Shown here: piece by piece, positions 39,624 to 48,982 of the stretch
Layout: the number at the start of each line of letters is the position of its first letter
Position numbering within the stretch: the stretch's first letter is position 1
Source: Arthrobacter sp. B2a2-09
GTDB lineage: Bacteria; Actinomycetota; Actinomycetes; Actinomycetales; Micrococcaceae
NCBI RefSeq assembly: GCF_027587375.1
Contig: NZ_JAMXIC010000024.1
Span: 1-64,000 of the forward strand
Reading direction: 5' to 3'
DNA length: 64,000 nt
The notes under the pieces: generated by a model
Seen by the model: only the letters and a program-made list of their open reading frames with translations
Database searches by the model: none
What the model was told of the DNA's origin: nothing
Position numbers and translations under genes: made by a program

Positions 39624-40072
39624 TTGGCCGCTACCGTCCCCAGATCCGCGCCGACCTTCTACGGGAGTACGGCGTGGATCTGGCGGAGTGGTTCGCCGCT
39701 AAACGGTGGGTTGCGTTGCTCGAGCTGATCGACAACCTGCCCACCGCCTGCAGGCTCAACGAGGCGATCGCTAACGATCCCGAAATGGCCGCCGTCTTGG
39801 CTGAGCAAAGACTGTCACGCCTTGACGATGATGCCGATCCTTGGTCACCCAAGATCTCAGAGTTTGACCTGAACATCACAGTGCTGCGCGAGATCCTGCA
39901 TGCCGTCAAAGGCTTGCGGCAGGTGAGTATCGCCGCGGCCGGCGGGAAGCCGGGCGAAGAGACGCCGTTCCCGGCCCCGTACACCGAGATTGACCGCGCC
40001 GTCGCGGCTGCGGAACGCAACTGGGCCGAGATGTTCGTCCAGCAGTTCGGATTCTCTCCGGAGGACATCTGA
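39602..40072 (+). CDS. tail assembly chaperone extension (gpT-like, frameshift product)
   Basis: An open frame in the -1 phase, beginning RRRLRELIGRYRPQIRADLLREYG and running 156 codons. It has no ribosome site of its own at a good start, so it should be made only as a fusion of about 264 residues with the upstream protein. The LRELIGRYRP sequence at the junction matches such fusions in other phages. Confidence 0.85.
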   Translation, partial: RRRLRELIGRYRPQIRADLLREYGVDLAEWFAAKRWVALLELIDNLPTACRLNEAIANDPEMAAVLAEQRLSRLDDDADPWSPKISEFDLNITVLREILHAVKGLRQVSIAAAGGKPGEETPFPAPYTEIDRAVAAAERNWAEMFVQQFGFSPEDI

Positions 40073-40091
40073 CAACTTCATAGGAGGCCAC

Positions 40092-43000
40092 ATGCCCACG
40101 ATCGGTGTCGCCGACATCCTTGTGGTTCCGGTATTCAAGGACCTCCAGAAGAAGGTTGGCAAGGAGCTCGACGCCGCCGCCAGCAGTGCTGGTGACAGTG
40201 CCGGTAAGAGCCTCGCGAGCAAACTGACTGGCGCTGTTGGCGGGTTTATGTCCGGCACCATGAAGGCTGCTGGGATCGCTGGCGGGCTGACCGTCGGCGC
40301 GGCCTTTGGTACGGCACTCGCGAAGGGCTTTGGGCGACTCCAGGCAATCGAGGAGGCCAAAGCCAAGCTGAGCGGCCTGGGCCACTCAGCGGAGACCGTG
40401 CAGGGCATCATGAACGACGCCATGGCTGCCGTGAAGGGCACAGCCTTTGGCCTCGGTGATGCCGCTACGGTCGCAGCTGGTGCCGTCGCTGCTGGGGTGA
40501 AGCCAGGCAAGGATCTCGAGAGAACTCTCAAGCTGACTGGCGACGCGGCGACCATCGCAGGTGTCGGAATGGGCGAAATGGGAGCCATCTTCAACAAGGT
40601 GAGCGCGTCCAACAAGATCCAGGGCGACGTGATTGCCCAGCTGAATGACGCTGGTATACCGATTATTCAGCTGCTTGGCAAGGAACTCGGCAAATCCGCC
40701 GAGGAAACCGTCAACCTAGCTTCCCAAGGCAAGATCAACTTTGAGACCTTCCAGAACGCAATGGAAAAGGGTCTCGGTGGGGCTGCGCTCAAGTCAGGCG
40801 AAACCCTACGGGGCGCGTTCAAGAACACCATCGCCTCAGTTGGCCGTATCGGCGCCTCACTGCTGTCCGGCGTGTACCCGAAAATCCAGCAGTTCTTCGC
40901 TGGGGCAATCAACTGGCTCAAGCCTCTCGAAGAGGGCGCTAAGGTCGCCGGCGCCGCCATCGGAGTGTTCCTGGACAAGGTGCTAACCGGAGCGAAGGGC
41001 ATCTATGACCTGCTCAGTGGAAAGGGTTCGGAAGCTTTTGAAAAAGCATTCAAGGTTCCGGAAAATTCACCGATAGTTGATTTCCTGTTCCGGCTTCGGG
41101 GCGGGCTCATTGGTCTCTATGACCTTTTGGTGAAGGGCGACTTTTCCGTCTTACTGCGTTCCTCGTTCGGGTGGGAGGAAGATTCCAAGATTGTCGCCTT
41201 CCTGCTGACCTTGCGGGAAGAGGTCAAAAAGATCCCTGGTGCGCTTGGCAAGGTCATAGGCGCGGCTAAAGACGTGGCTAAGTGGCTTTGGGACATGCGC
41301 GAGCCCATCGGGATCATCGTCGGCTTGATCGTTGTCTCCCTGATCCCGCACTGGGTTGCGCTGGGCGTGGAAGCAATGAAGTCCGCTATTCAGCAGAAAA
41401 TCGCATGGGGTATCACGAAGGCCGAGGCCATCAAGGCGGCCTTCGCTCACTCGTGGGCCGTTACAACCATGATCGCCGGCTGGGTTCTCATGGGGACGCA
41501 GGCGACCATCCAAGCGGTGAAGATCGCCGCCGCGTGGCTCATTTCATTGGGCTGGGTCGGCCTGATCATAGCGATCGTTGCGGCCTTGGTTGCTGGCTTC
41601 ATATGGGCTTACAACAACCTCGATTGGTTCCGGGCCGGCGTCGATGCCGCCATGAAGTGGATCTCGGATGCCGTTTCGACGGCATTCCAGTGGGTGCATG
41701 GCGCCATTGCTGCGGTGGTCGATTGGTTTACTGGCACAGCGGTCCCGGCATGGCAGTCCGCTATCCAAGCCGTCGGCGACTTTTTCACGTACTTGTGGAC
41801 GGACTGGATCAAGCCAGCCTTCGACGGAATCGCCGCGATCATCTCGTGGGTTTACGAGTCGGTCATCAAACCGATTTTCGACGGAATTTCGTTCGCTGTC
41901 GGAATTGTCGGCGCGATTTTCAGTTGGCTGTACACGACGATCCTGAAGCCGGTTTTTGACAGCGCTGCGGTGGTCCTGGGTGGCTTCTATCTGCTATTCC
42001 GGGGCATTTTCCAAGTGATCGTCTCGATCATTCAGAACATCCTCGCGCCGCTGTTCATGTGGTGGTGGAACAACGTCATGGTCCCGGTTTTCCAAGGGAT
42101 CGGTTCGACCATCGCGGACTGGTGGAATTCGGCTGTCTCGATCTTCAACGGCGCCATCGGTTTCGTCCGCGACGTCCTTGCCGCAGTGTTCACATGGTTT
42201 CACGACGCGATCATCAAACCGGTGTTCGATGCCATCGGTGCTGCCATTTCGTGGGTTTCTGACAACGTGATCAAGCCGGTTGTGGACGCTTGGAACCTGT
42301 GGTTCGGAACGATCCTCCCAGCGGCTTTCACGTGGCTCTACAACAACGTCATCAAGCCCGTTTTTGACGCAATCGGTCAGGCGATCAACTGGGTCTGGCT
42401 GAACGTCATCAAGCCGACGATCGACACGTGGGTGTACTTCTTCCAGAACATCCTCGGGCCAGCCGTGAACTGGCTTTACCAGAACGTCGTAAAGCCAGCC
42501 TTCGACGGCATCGGTTCGGCCATCAAGTGGGTTTGGGAAAACGTCATCAAGCCCGTCTTCGATACCCTCTCGGACTTCATCACGAAGACCATTCCGAAGG
42601 CCTTCGAGGACGGCGTCGGGTTCATCAAGAAATTCTGGGATGGACTACAGGAAATCGCTAAGGCCCCGGTCCGCTTCGTCGTAGACACGGTCATCAACGA
42701 TGGACTGATCGGCGCGTTCAACACCATTGCTGGGATCCTGCCCGGTGTGGACAAGCTGCCGCGTGTTGCGCTCCCCAAGGGCTTCATGAACGGAGGGTAC
42801 ACGGGCGACGGCGCCGAGGACGAGCCTGCGGGCATCGTTCACGGCGGCGAGTTCGTGTTCACCAAGGAGCAGACCCGCCGCGCTGGCGTGCGGAACCTGT
42901 ACGCCTTGGCTGACTCCCTGGCCGGCTACATGAACGGCGGATTCGTGAATCCGTTGAAGCAGATGGTCGAGACTCAGGGCTATAACCGGGTCCATAAGGG

Positions 43001-43754
43001 CGTCGACTATGCCGCGTCGGTGGGCACTCCGGTGTTTGCTACGGAGAACGGCCGGGTCAGCTGGTCCGGTCCTGGCATTGCGGCACCGGGTGTTTGGGGC
43101 GGCAATGAGATCCACGTCGACGGCGGCTCCGGCATCCAGACGTGGTTCGCTCACCTGTCCTCCATGGCTGTGAAGGTCGGCGAGATGGTCCGTGCCGGGC
43201 AGCAGATTGCGCTGTCTGGCAACACGGGCATCACGTCTGGGCCTCACCTCCACTTCGGCACCTTCAACGGCGGCTGGCCCAACGACATCGACCCGCACGG
43301 CTACCTGGGCGGGGCGGGGATTCCATCGGGTGGCGGCTTCAACCCGTTCGGCGGGATCATCGACGGGCTGCTCTCGCAGTTCAAGTCGGCGTTTCCGGCG
43401 GCGGGCATCATGGCTGACATTGCCATCGGCATCGGCAAGAAGCTGTTCAGCACTGTCGCGGACGTCATCACCGGCGGCGGCAAGGGCTCCGCAATCGGTG
43501 ATCCCGCACTGTATGACCTTGGGGGCATCCTGCCTCCGGGTGTCTCGCAGGTCGTCAACCGGACGGGTCAGCCTGAGGCGATCCTGAACCCGCAGCAGTG
43601 GGCGGATATTCATCGGCTCGCGACTCTCCGGAGCGAAAGTGCCGGCGGCCGCGGGGACGTGATTTTCAAGGGCAACGTCGGATGGGATCCGGATGAGGTT
43701 GCCAACCGTATCGAGACGAAGCGGCGGGATACTTTCGCTGCCTTCGGGATCTAG
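40092..43754 (+). CDS. tape measure protein with M23 peptidase domain
   Basis: A 1220-residue protein that sets tail length and helps DNA entry. The N-terminal 200 residues match phage tape measures (ATIAGVGMGEMGAIFNKV…IIQLLGKELGKSAEETVNL). Residues 510-840 have about ten Trp-rich repeats built on NVIKPVFDAIG. Near residues 950-1065 is an M23 metallopeptidase: HKGVDYA (zinc His/Asp) and GPHLHFG (H-x-H), which could cut peptidoglycan cross-links. GGAGG lies ahead of the ATG. Confidence 0.93.
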   Translation: MPTIGVADILVVPVFKDLQKKVGKELDAAASSAGDSAGKSLASKLTGAVGGFMSGTMKAAGIAGGLTVGAAFGTALAKGFGRLQAIEEAKAKLSGLGHSAETVQGIMNDAMAAVKGTAFGLGDAATVAAGAVAAGVKPGKDLERTLKLTGDAATIAGVGMGEMGAIFNKVSASNKIQGDVIAQLNDAGIPIIQLLGKELGKSAEETVNLASQGKINFETFQNAMEKGLGGAALKSGETLRGAFKNTIASVGRIGASLLSGVYPKIQQFFAGAINWLKPLEEGAKVAGAAIGVFLDKVLTGAKGIYDLLSGKGSEAFEKAFKVPENSPIVDFLFRLRGGLIGLYDLLVKGDFSVLLRSSFGWEEDSKIVAFLLTLREEVKKIPGALGKVIGAAKDVAKWLWDMREPIGIIVGLIVVSLIPHWVALGVEAMKSAIQQKIAWGITKAEAIKAAFAHSWAVTTMIAGWVLMGTQATIQAVKIAAAWLISLGWVGLIIAIVAALVAGFIWAYNNLDWFRAGVDAAMKWISDAVSTAFQWVHGAIAAVVDWFTGTAVPAWQSAIQAVGDFFTYLWTDWIKPAFDGIAAIISWVYESVIKPIFDGISFAVGIVGAIFSWLYTTILKPVFDSAAVVLGGFYLLFRGIFQVIVSIIQNILAPLFMWWWNNVMVPVFQGIGSTIADWWNSAVSIFNGAIGFVRDVLAAVFTWFHDAIIKPVFDAIGAAISWVSDNVIKPVVDAWNLWFGTILPAAFTWLYNNVIKPVFDAIGQAINWVWLNVIKPTIDTWVYFFQNILGPAVNWLYQNVVKPAFDGIGSAIKWVWENVIKPVFDTLSDFITKTIPKAFEDGVGFIKKFWDGLQEIAKAPVRFVVDTVINDGLIGAFNTIAGILPGVDKLPRVALPKGFMNGGYTGDGAEDEPAGIVHGGEFVFTKEQTRRAGVRNLYALADSLAGYMNGGFVNPLKQMVETQGYNRVHKGVDYAASVGTPVFATENGRVSWSGPGIAAPGVWGGNEIHVDGGSGIQTWFAHLSSMAVKVGEMVRAGQQIALSGNTGITSGPHLHFGTFNGGWPNDIDPHGYLGGAGIPSGGGFNPFGGIIDGLLSQFKSAFPAAGIMADIAIGIGKKLFSTVADVITGGGKGSAIGDPALYDLGGILPPGVSQVVNRTGQPEAILNPQQWADIHRLATLRSESAGGRGDVIFKGNVGWDPDEVANRIETKRRDTFAAFGI

Positions 43755-43766
43755 GGAGGTCACATA

Positions 43767-44744
43767 GTGGGTATCGTTTACGCCGCCCCGTACAGGCCGC
43801 CAGCGCCTCCGGCGAATCCGTGGCGGGGCATTGGCCTGTCATGGACGGGCTGGGATGGCAGCGAGTGGGAGCTCACCAACCCGGCCGCAGGTTTGTTCCT
43901 GCGGCCGGGGGTGCGCGGGCTGCAACTGCCGTCGTTTGAGCGGCAGTCCAGTTCGTCGCCCGCGGTGGCCGGCTCGCGGCATCTCGGCACATCCACCAAG
44001 GACCGGGATGCATTCTGGCCGCTCTACCTGTACTCGGATACGAGCTCTGCTGAGTTCATGGAGCGGGACCGCGCTTTCTGGCGAAGTCTCGACCCTGACT
44101 TCGAGGGCACCTGGACGGCGAAATTGCCGAACGGTGATCGGCGGACGCTCGGGCTGCGGCTGATCAGCGCTGATGACGAACTGACCCATGACACGATCCA
44201 GCGCGGCTGGGCGAAGTACGGCATAAACCTCTTGGCTGATAAGCCGTACTGGCTTGGCGAGAAAGTCACGAAGTCATGGGCGCAGGGCGACATGCGCAAC
44301 TACTACATCACCGAGGCGGACCGGATTGCTTACGGTTATCCGGCGGATGCCATCCACTACCTATCGCCAGGCGGCGCGCTCGGGGAAGCGACGTTCACGA
44401 ACGACGGCGACGTCGCGGCCTATCCGGTGTGGACGGTTGTCGGTCACACCACGGCCGTCTCATTCGGTGTCGGCGGCAATGACATCATCGTCCCGTTTGA
44501 GATCCCTGCGGGCTATGCCGTGCAGCTGGACACTGACCCGGTAAACGGCCAAGTGGTCTGGTACGGGGCATGGGACGAGGCAACGAAGTCCATCCTGTCA
44601 CCACTGGACCGCACATCGGAGCTTGACCCGACGTCGGCGTTCGTTGCGATTCCCCGAGGTCAGGACCGCCCGCTCACCATTCAAATGACTGGCACCGGCA
44701 GTGTGATTGCCGAGGTGCAGAACCGGTATCGGAGGGCTTGGTAA
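43767..44744 (+). CDS. distal tail / minor tail protein
   Basis: A 325-residue protein after the tape measure, in the position of the distal tail protein that starts the tip complex. It is beta-rich with a long central domain and LRLISADDELTHDTIQRGWAKYGINLLADKPYWLGE, typical of this group. GTG start with GGGAGG. Confidence 0.85.
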   Translation: MGIVYAAPYRPPAPPANPWRGIGLSWTGWDGSEWELTNPAAGLFLRPGVRGLQLPSFERQSSSSPAVAGSRHLGTSTKDRDAFWPLYLYSDTSSAEFMERDRAFWRSLDPDFEGTWTAKLPNGDRRTLGLRLISADDELTHDTIQRGWAKYGINLLADKPYWLGEKVTKSWAQGDMRNYYITEADRIAYGYPADAIHYLSPGGALGEATFTNDGDVAAYPVWTVVGHTTAVSFGVGGNDIIVPFEIPAGYAVQLDTDPVNGQVVWYGAWDEATKSILSPLDRTSELDPTSAFVAIPRGQDRPLTIQMTGTGSVIAEVQNRYRRAW

Positions 44745-45850
44745 TGGCTTCCGAGATTCCCTACGAGATCGTTGTGTACAAAGGCTGGGAGTTCAAGGGG
44801 TGGGTTGGGCGGCCGCTCGATCTGAAGCCGGCCATCCGCCACAACCTGAAGTCCACCGCGACGTTCACGATCGACGCGAACCACCGGCGGGCTGCGGACC
44901 TCATGGAGCCTGGCGCCCGGGTGATGATCTACCGGCACAGCGAGTTTCAAATGTCCGGGCCCGTCAGGTTGGCCGGCGGCCAGTTCACGACGGCGGCCAC
45001 GCTGAACTTCACGGTCGAGGACGATTTCCGGATCCTGAATAACTGGTTGGCTTGGCCGAAGCCGACGGCGCCGCTAACCGGGCAGGACGTCGAGTACCGG
45101 TCCATTACCGGCCCAGCTGAGACTGTCGTCAAGACGGTAATGGCCGAGGCCGCAACCCGGCTCGGTTACCCGCTGGCGGTGGCGCCGTCCCTTGGGCGCG
45201 GCACGTCAGGGAAGTACACGTTCCGCTTCCACCCGGCCTATGACCGGCTCTTTCCCGCAGTTGACCAAGCAGGGATCGGCGTGACCGTCCGGCAGCAAGG
45301 CAATGGCCTACTGCTGGACTGCTACGAACCCCGCGACTACGCGCACCATCTTTCCCCTGAGAACGGGACAGTCATCGGCGGGACATACTCGCTGGCTGCC
45401 CCGGCCGTGACCCGCGTGGTTGTCGGCGGCCAGGGTGAGGGCGTCGCGCGCGAGTTCAAAGGCTTCTCGGAGCCTGCGCGCGAGACAGCTTGGAACGACA
45501 TCATCGAGGTCTTGCAAGACGCCCGAGACTCATCCTCCGGCGACGTCTACGCCGACCGCGCCAAGGAAGTCCTTGCAGAAGGTGCGCCGCTGGCCGGGCT
45601 GTCGCTCGAGCTGTCCGAGACGAAGCACTTCCGCTATGGCGGGGACGGGCTGCGCGTGGGCGACCGCGTGACGGCCATGATCCGCGGGCAAGCGTTCACC
45701 GACGTCCTCCGCGAGGCCCGGTTGTCCTGGGACAAGGACGGCGACACGGCCACACCCATTGTGGGAGAGCGCACCGACGATCCGGATACCGCCTTGGCCA
45801 AGAGAATCCGCGCCTTGCAGCGCGACAACGCAGACAGGAAGGCCCGCTAA
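44744..45850 (+). CDS. tail-tip (Gp37/ReqiPepy6-like) protein
   Basis: A 368-residue protein. EIVVYKGWEFKGWVGRPLDLKPAIRHNLKSTATFTID and the later DRVTAMIRGQAFTDVL match a siphovirus tail protein family similar to the Tal/Gp37 hub. It forms part of the tip below the distal tail protein. The stop overlaps the next start by one base. Confidence 0.82.
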   Translation: MASEIPYEIVVYKGWEFKGWVGRPLDLKPAIRHNLKSTATFTIDANHRRAADLMEPGARVMIYRHSEFQMSGPVRLAGGQFTTAATLNFTVEDDFRILNNWLAWPKPTAPLTGQDVEYRSITGPAETVVKTVMAEAATRLGYPLAVAPSLGRGTSGKYTFRFHPAYDRLFPAVDQAGIGVTVRQQGNGLLLDCYEPRDYAHHLSPENGTVIGGTYSLAAPAVTRVVVGGQGEGVAREFKGFSEPARETAWNDIIEVLQDARDSSSGDVYADRAKEVLAEGAPLAGLSLELSETKHFRYGGDGLRVGDRVTAMIRGQAFTDVLREARLSWDKDGDTATPIVGERTDDPDTALAKRIRALQRDNADRKAR

Positions 45851-46761
45851 TGGCTTTGACCAGCGTCTTTTACGACGGTGTAGTGACCGAAACCGACCGG
45901 GCAAAGAACCGTGCAGGCGTTCCGGATTATGGCGTGTACGGCACCGAAGATTTCAAGGTGAAGCCCCACCCGTCGATCCCTTACGCGGTGATCGTAACCA
46001 AAGGCAAGGCCCATGGCTGGGGCGTCACTGACGAGGCATCGACGGATCAGGTTGTGCAATGCGGGACCATCGTCTCGGGCGTCCGTTACGACCTGATTTC
46101 GGTGCGTAGGAACTGGCAGCCTGCTGCAGGCGGCCCGTCCACACTCGTGGCGACTCCGGGATCTGCGGATGCTGAGATCCCCGCAGCGCGCAAGACCGGC
46201 CCTGGCGTCGAGGATGACCAGCCCATCGCCTTGGTCAAATGGAAGGCCGGGCTGAGCGCGCCGGAGAAGATCATCGACTTGCGCTGCTGGGCTGGTAACG
46301 GCGGCATGATCGCCAAGGATGAGCTGGCTCTCGGCTACCTTGCCAACCTGGGCGCCTCAGTCAAGATCAACGGCAACCGCTGGTCCAACGAACTCTTGGC
46401 CAACGACATGCCCGGCTGGGTCAACGAGGACGGCGTGGGGCCATGGATCCAGCTGCCGCTTGAGGCGGGATGGTTGAACAACGGAGGATCGAGGGCCAGT
46501 GCCCGCATCTTGTCCCGCGGCCAGCTGCTTCAGGTTTCAGCTGACGTCCGGTATTCGGGCGCTGCTGGTTCGGTTGTCGAGCGGTGGATTATCGCCAAGC
46601 TCCCACCGGGGCTTCAGCCGGTGGATACAACTTTTGTTCCGGGCACGACGAACGGCTACCGTTCCGGCACGTTCTACGTCGTCAATGGCACCGGAATCTC
46701 GGTCGGCCCGTACCCGCAAGGGAACATCTGCCAGCTCAACGGAATCGCGGCCATGAAATGA
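45850..46761 (+). CDS. minor tail/baseplate protein
   Basis: A 303-residue protein with a conserved-looking N-terminus (TSVFYDGVVTETDRAKNRAGVPDYGVYGTEDFKV) seen in actinophage tail tips, and a beta-rich C-terminal half that may fold as a carbohydrate-binding or fibre-attachment part. Start inside the previous stop. Confidence 0.75.
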   Translation: MALTSVFYDGVVTETDRAKNRAGVPDYGVYGTEDFKVKPHPSIPYAVIVTKGKAHGWGVTDEASTDQVVQCGTIVSGVRYDLISVRRNWQPAAGGPSTLVATPGSADAEIPAARKTGPGVEDDQPIALVKWKAGLSAPEKIIDLRCWAGNGGMIAKDELALGYLANLGASVKINGNRWSNELLANDMPGWVNEDGVGPWIQLPLEAGWLNNGGSRASARILSRGQLLQVSADVRYSGAAGSVVERWIIAKLPPGLQPVDTTFVPGTTNGYRSGTFYVVNGTGISVGPYPQGNICQLNGIAAMK

Positions 46762-47174
46762 TCGCGGTCCTCAAGAACCTGTGGTTGATGATCCAAGAGC
46801 CTCGATTCTTCTCCATCTGCTATTGCGGCGCTTATCTGATGATGGCGATCGCTGGCACGGCTGTCATTTTGGACCCTCCCCGGACGATGCAGAGCGGCCT
46901 TGGTGAGATCCTTGTCCATGTCTGGGCCGGGCTGTTGATCTTCGGCGGCGTGCTCGGTTCGCTGACGACTCTGCCGGGGATCTGGTGGCTGGAACGGCCT
47001 GCCACGATTGCCTGCATGTTCGCGATCGCGATCTATGGCGCGGCGGTTCTTGCGCTCCCTTTGACGCAGCCGAGTGCCCGGATCGTCTCAATGTGCTTCA
47101 TCGCGTTCGCCCTTCTCACGTTCGCCGTCCGACTAGTGAAGATCAAACACTTCGCCTACGACCCCGAAAAGTAG
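46758..47174 (+). CDS. four-helix membrane protein
   Basis: A 138-residue protein with about four transmembrane helices (near 22-42, 55-72, 83-103, 108-128). It follows a tail gene with an ATGA overlap, and small membrane proteins follow. Similar genes occur at this place in Arthrobacter-type phages. It could be part of lysis or a membrane receptor for the tail. Function unknown. Confidence 0.7.
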   Translation: MIAVLKNLWLMIQEPRFFSICYCGAYLMMAIAGTAVILDPPRTMQSGLGEILVHVWAGLLIFGGVLGSLTTLPGIWWLERPATIACMFAIAIYGAAVLALPLTQPSARIVSMCFIAFALLTFAVRLVKIKHFAYDPEK

Positions 47175-47185
47175 AGGTCCAGCGA

Positions 47186-47515
47186 ATGGACGGAACACAA
47201 CAATTCGTGCTGGCCATGGTCAGCATCGGTGGCGGCATGGTCGCTTTGGAACTGATCAAGGGCCTAGTGAAGTTCTTCACTGGGGCCGCCGGTCGGGAAC
47301 GGGCCAGGAACGTCACTCTGAAAGAGCAGCGCAACGAGGCTTGGGCCGACGCCGAGCGGGAGCGTGACCGGGCCGACCGGGAAGCTCACAACCGGCGCAT
47401 CACCGAAGAGTACGCCTCGCAACTTCGCCGCGACTGCACCGAGCATGGCATGACTGACCAGGAGCTTCGGCCTTGGCCCGCCTTGAAAAAGCCGACGCCT
47501 GACAGCACCACATAA
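47186..47515 (+). CDS. membrane-anchored charged protein
   Basis: A 109-residue protein with one N-terminal hydrophobic helix (LAMVSIGGGMVALELIKGLV) and a long charged coiled helix (ERERDRADREAHNRRITEEYASQLRRDC). Spanin-like or holin-accessory roles fit the layout but are unproved. It precedes a terminator and the endolysin. Confidence 0.65.
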   Translation: MDGTQQFVLAMVSIGGGMVALELIKGLVKFFTGAAGRERARNVTLKEQRNEAWADAERERDRADREAHNRRITEEYASQLRRDCTEHGMTDQELRPWPALKKPTPDSTT

Positions 47516-47526
47516 CCAACCCACGA

Positions 47527-47561
47527 AAGGCCCTGGCAGTCGCCGGGGCCTTTTCATGCCC
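47527..47561 (+). terminator. terminator followed by CATGCCC (copy 4)
   Basis: AAGGCCCTGGC pairs with GCCGGGGCCTT with an internal mismatch, followed by TTTT and CATGCCC, 14 bases ahead of the endolysin start. Confidence 0.8.
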
Positions 47562-47575
47562 GGAAAGGGGCCACC

Positions 47576-48529
47576 ATGAAGCTCTCGAATCTTGCAAATG
47601 TCCTTCGCGCCGCTGGACTCACCGTAGTTGAGACTGCCGGCTGGGCCTCTCGGGGCTACGCCGGGCAGGACCTCGCCGACGTGCGCGGCGTCCTCTGGCA
47701 CCACACCGCCACCAACCGTGGCGCGTTCACCGGCTCCGACGCGCCGACCCTGAACATGTGCATCGGTGGGCGCTCCGACCTCGCCGGGCCCATGTGCAAC
47801 ATCGTCTTCGGGCGCAACGGCACCGTCTACCTTGTCGCAGCTGGACTGGCGAACCATGCGGGCCGAGGTTCGGCCGCCGGGATTCCGACGGACGCCGGGA
47901 ACTATTACCTCATCGGCATCGAAATGGAGTCCTCCGGCGTCGCGCCGTTCGACTGGACTGAGGACCAGATCAGGGTTGCGCCGCACATGGGCGCGGCACT
48001 GGAGCGGGCATACCTCCTGAACCAGCCGGAGGAACTGCGCCTGCAGCTGGGCCACCTCGAATACTCCTCCGAGGGAAAGATCGACCCGGCTGGCTGGCCC
48101 GGTGGCATGGACGGCTTGCGGGCATCGATCAACGCGGTTCTCGGTGGCGGCGCGCTTGCCCCGGCTTCCACTCCCGCCCCGGCACCCGCACCGGCCCCGG
48201 CTCCTGCCCCGGGCCAGATCATCCGTGGTGACAACGAAATCCACTGGGTGGTTGAGCGCGGTGACACGCTCTCCAAAATTCAGGCCTACTACAACGGCCC
48301 AAGCGTCGACCAGATCGCGGCCTACAACCGCATCGACAAGAACAGCATCACCCCCGGCCAGAAGATTTGGATTCCGGGTCCCCTGGTGTGGATTATCGAG
48401 GCTCCCGACACGATCCGCTCGATCGCCGACTATTACGGCCTTGACGCCGGATACCTCGCGGCGCTCAACGGCCTCCTCGGACCGGATGCCGAGATCTACA
48501 TCGGCAACGTCCTCACCATCAAGGCCTAG
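47576..48529 (+). CDS. endolysin: amidase plus LysM domains
   Basis: A 317-residue lysin. Residues 1-185 are an N-acetylmuramoyl-L-alanine amidase (Amidase_2): GVLWHHTATNRG holds the zinc His, LANHAGRG, and LQLGHLEYSSEGKIDPAGWP with the late His and Lys. A Pro-Ala linker (about 200-215) is followed by a LysM (VVERGDTLSKIQAYYNG) and a second LysM-like unit (APDTIRSIADYYGL). It cuts stem peptides from glycan and frees phage at lysis. Two membrane genes follow. Confidence 0.93.
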   Translation: MKLSNLANVLRAAGLTVVETAGWASRGYAGQDLADVRGVLWHHTATNRGAFTGSDAPTLNMCIGGRSDLAGPMCNIVFGRNGTVYLVAAGLANHAGRGSAAGIPTDAGNYYLIGIEMESSGVAPFDWTEDQIRVAPHMGAALERAYLLNQPEELRLQLGHLEYSSEGKIDPAGWPGGMDGLRASINAVLGGGALAPASTPAPAPAPAPAPAPGQIIRGDNEIHWVVERGDTLSKIQAYYNGPSVDQIAAYNRIDKNSITPGQKIWIPGPLVWIIEAPDTIRSIADYYGLDAGYLAALNGLLGPDAEIYIGNVLTIKA

Positions 48530-48533
48530 GCCG

Positions 48534-48659
48534 ATGCGGTCGTTTATTTGGGTGGCGGCCGTCGCTTTGGTAGTGGCCGCCACCTGCTTGGGCTTTTTTG
48601 CACTGACCGTTGTGGACGCCTTCGCTGCGGTCCTCGAACTCTTGAAAGGGGCTCTCTGA
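48534..48659 (+). CDS. 41-residue one-helix membrane protein (holin-like)
   Basis: A single hydrophobic helix (FIWVAAVALVVAATCLGFFALTVV) with a short amphipathic tail. It is 4 bases after the endolysin and its stop overlaps the next start. By position and size it may be a small holin or antiholin. Confidence 0.65.
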   Translation: MRSFIWVAAVALVVAATCLGFFALTVVDAFAAVLELLKGAL

Positions 48660-48982
48660 TGGAGACGCTCGCAACCATCATGGCCGCGGTCCTTACCGTT
48701 GTGTCGCCGCTCGGGATTGCTTGGGCCAAGTCGGAATCGTGGTCGAAGGTCATCAAGGTGGCCGTTCCGATCGTTGTTTCTCTGGCGATCGCCACCGGCT
48801 ACCTATGGGCCAGTGGCCAGCTCTACAGTCCATCCGGCTGGGCACAAACCATCCTTGCCGTCTATGGCGCTCAGCAGCTCGCATACACAACCATCCTGCG
48901 CTGGTGGGCTTCGATCCTCGAACAAGCCGGACAAAAAACTGACGGCCCGGCGCACCGCGCAGACCACAAGGAGACCTCATGA
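48659..48982 (+). CDS. putative holin
   Basis: A 107-residue protein with two to three hydrophobic helices (TIMAAVLTVVSPLGIAWA, VAVPIVVSLAIATGYLWASG, and around 75-90) and a charged C-terminus, the class of holins found next to actinophage lysins. It would form the membrane lesion that times lysis. It overlaps both neighbours. Confidence 0.75.
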   Translation: METLATIMAAVLTVVSPLGIAWAKSESWSKVIKVAVPIVVSLAIATGYLWASGQLYSPSGWAQTILAVYGAQQLAYTTILRWWASILEQAGQKTDGPAHRADHKETS

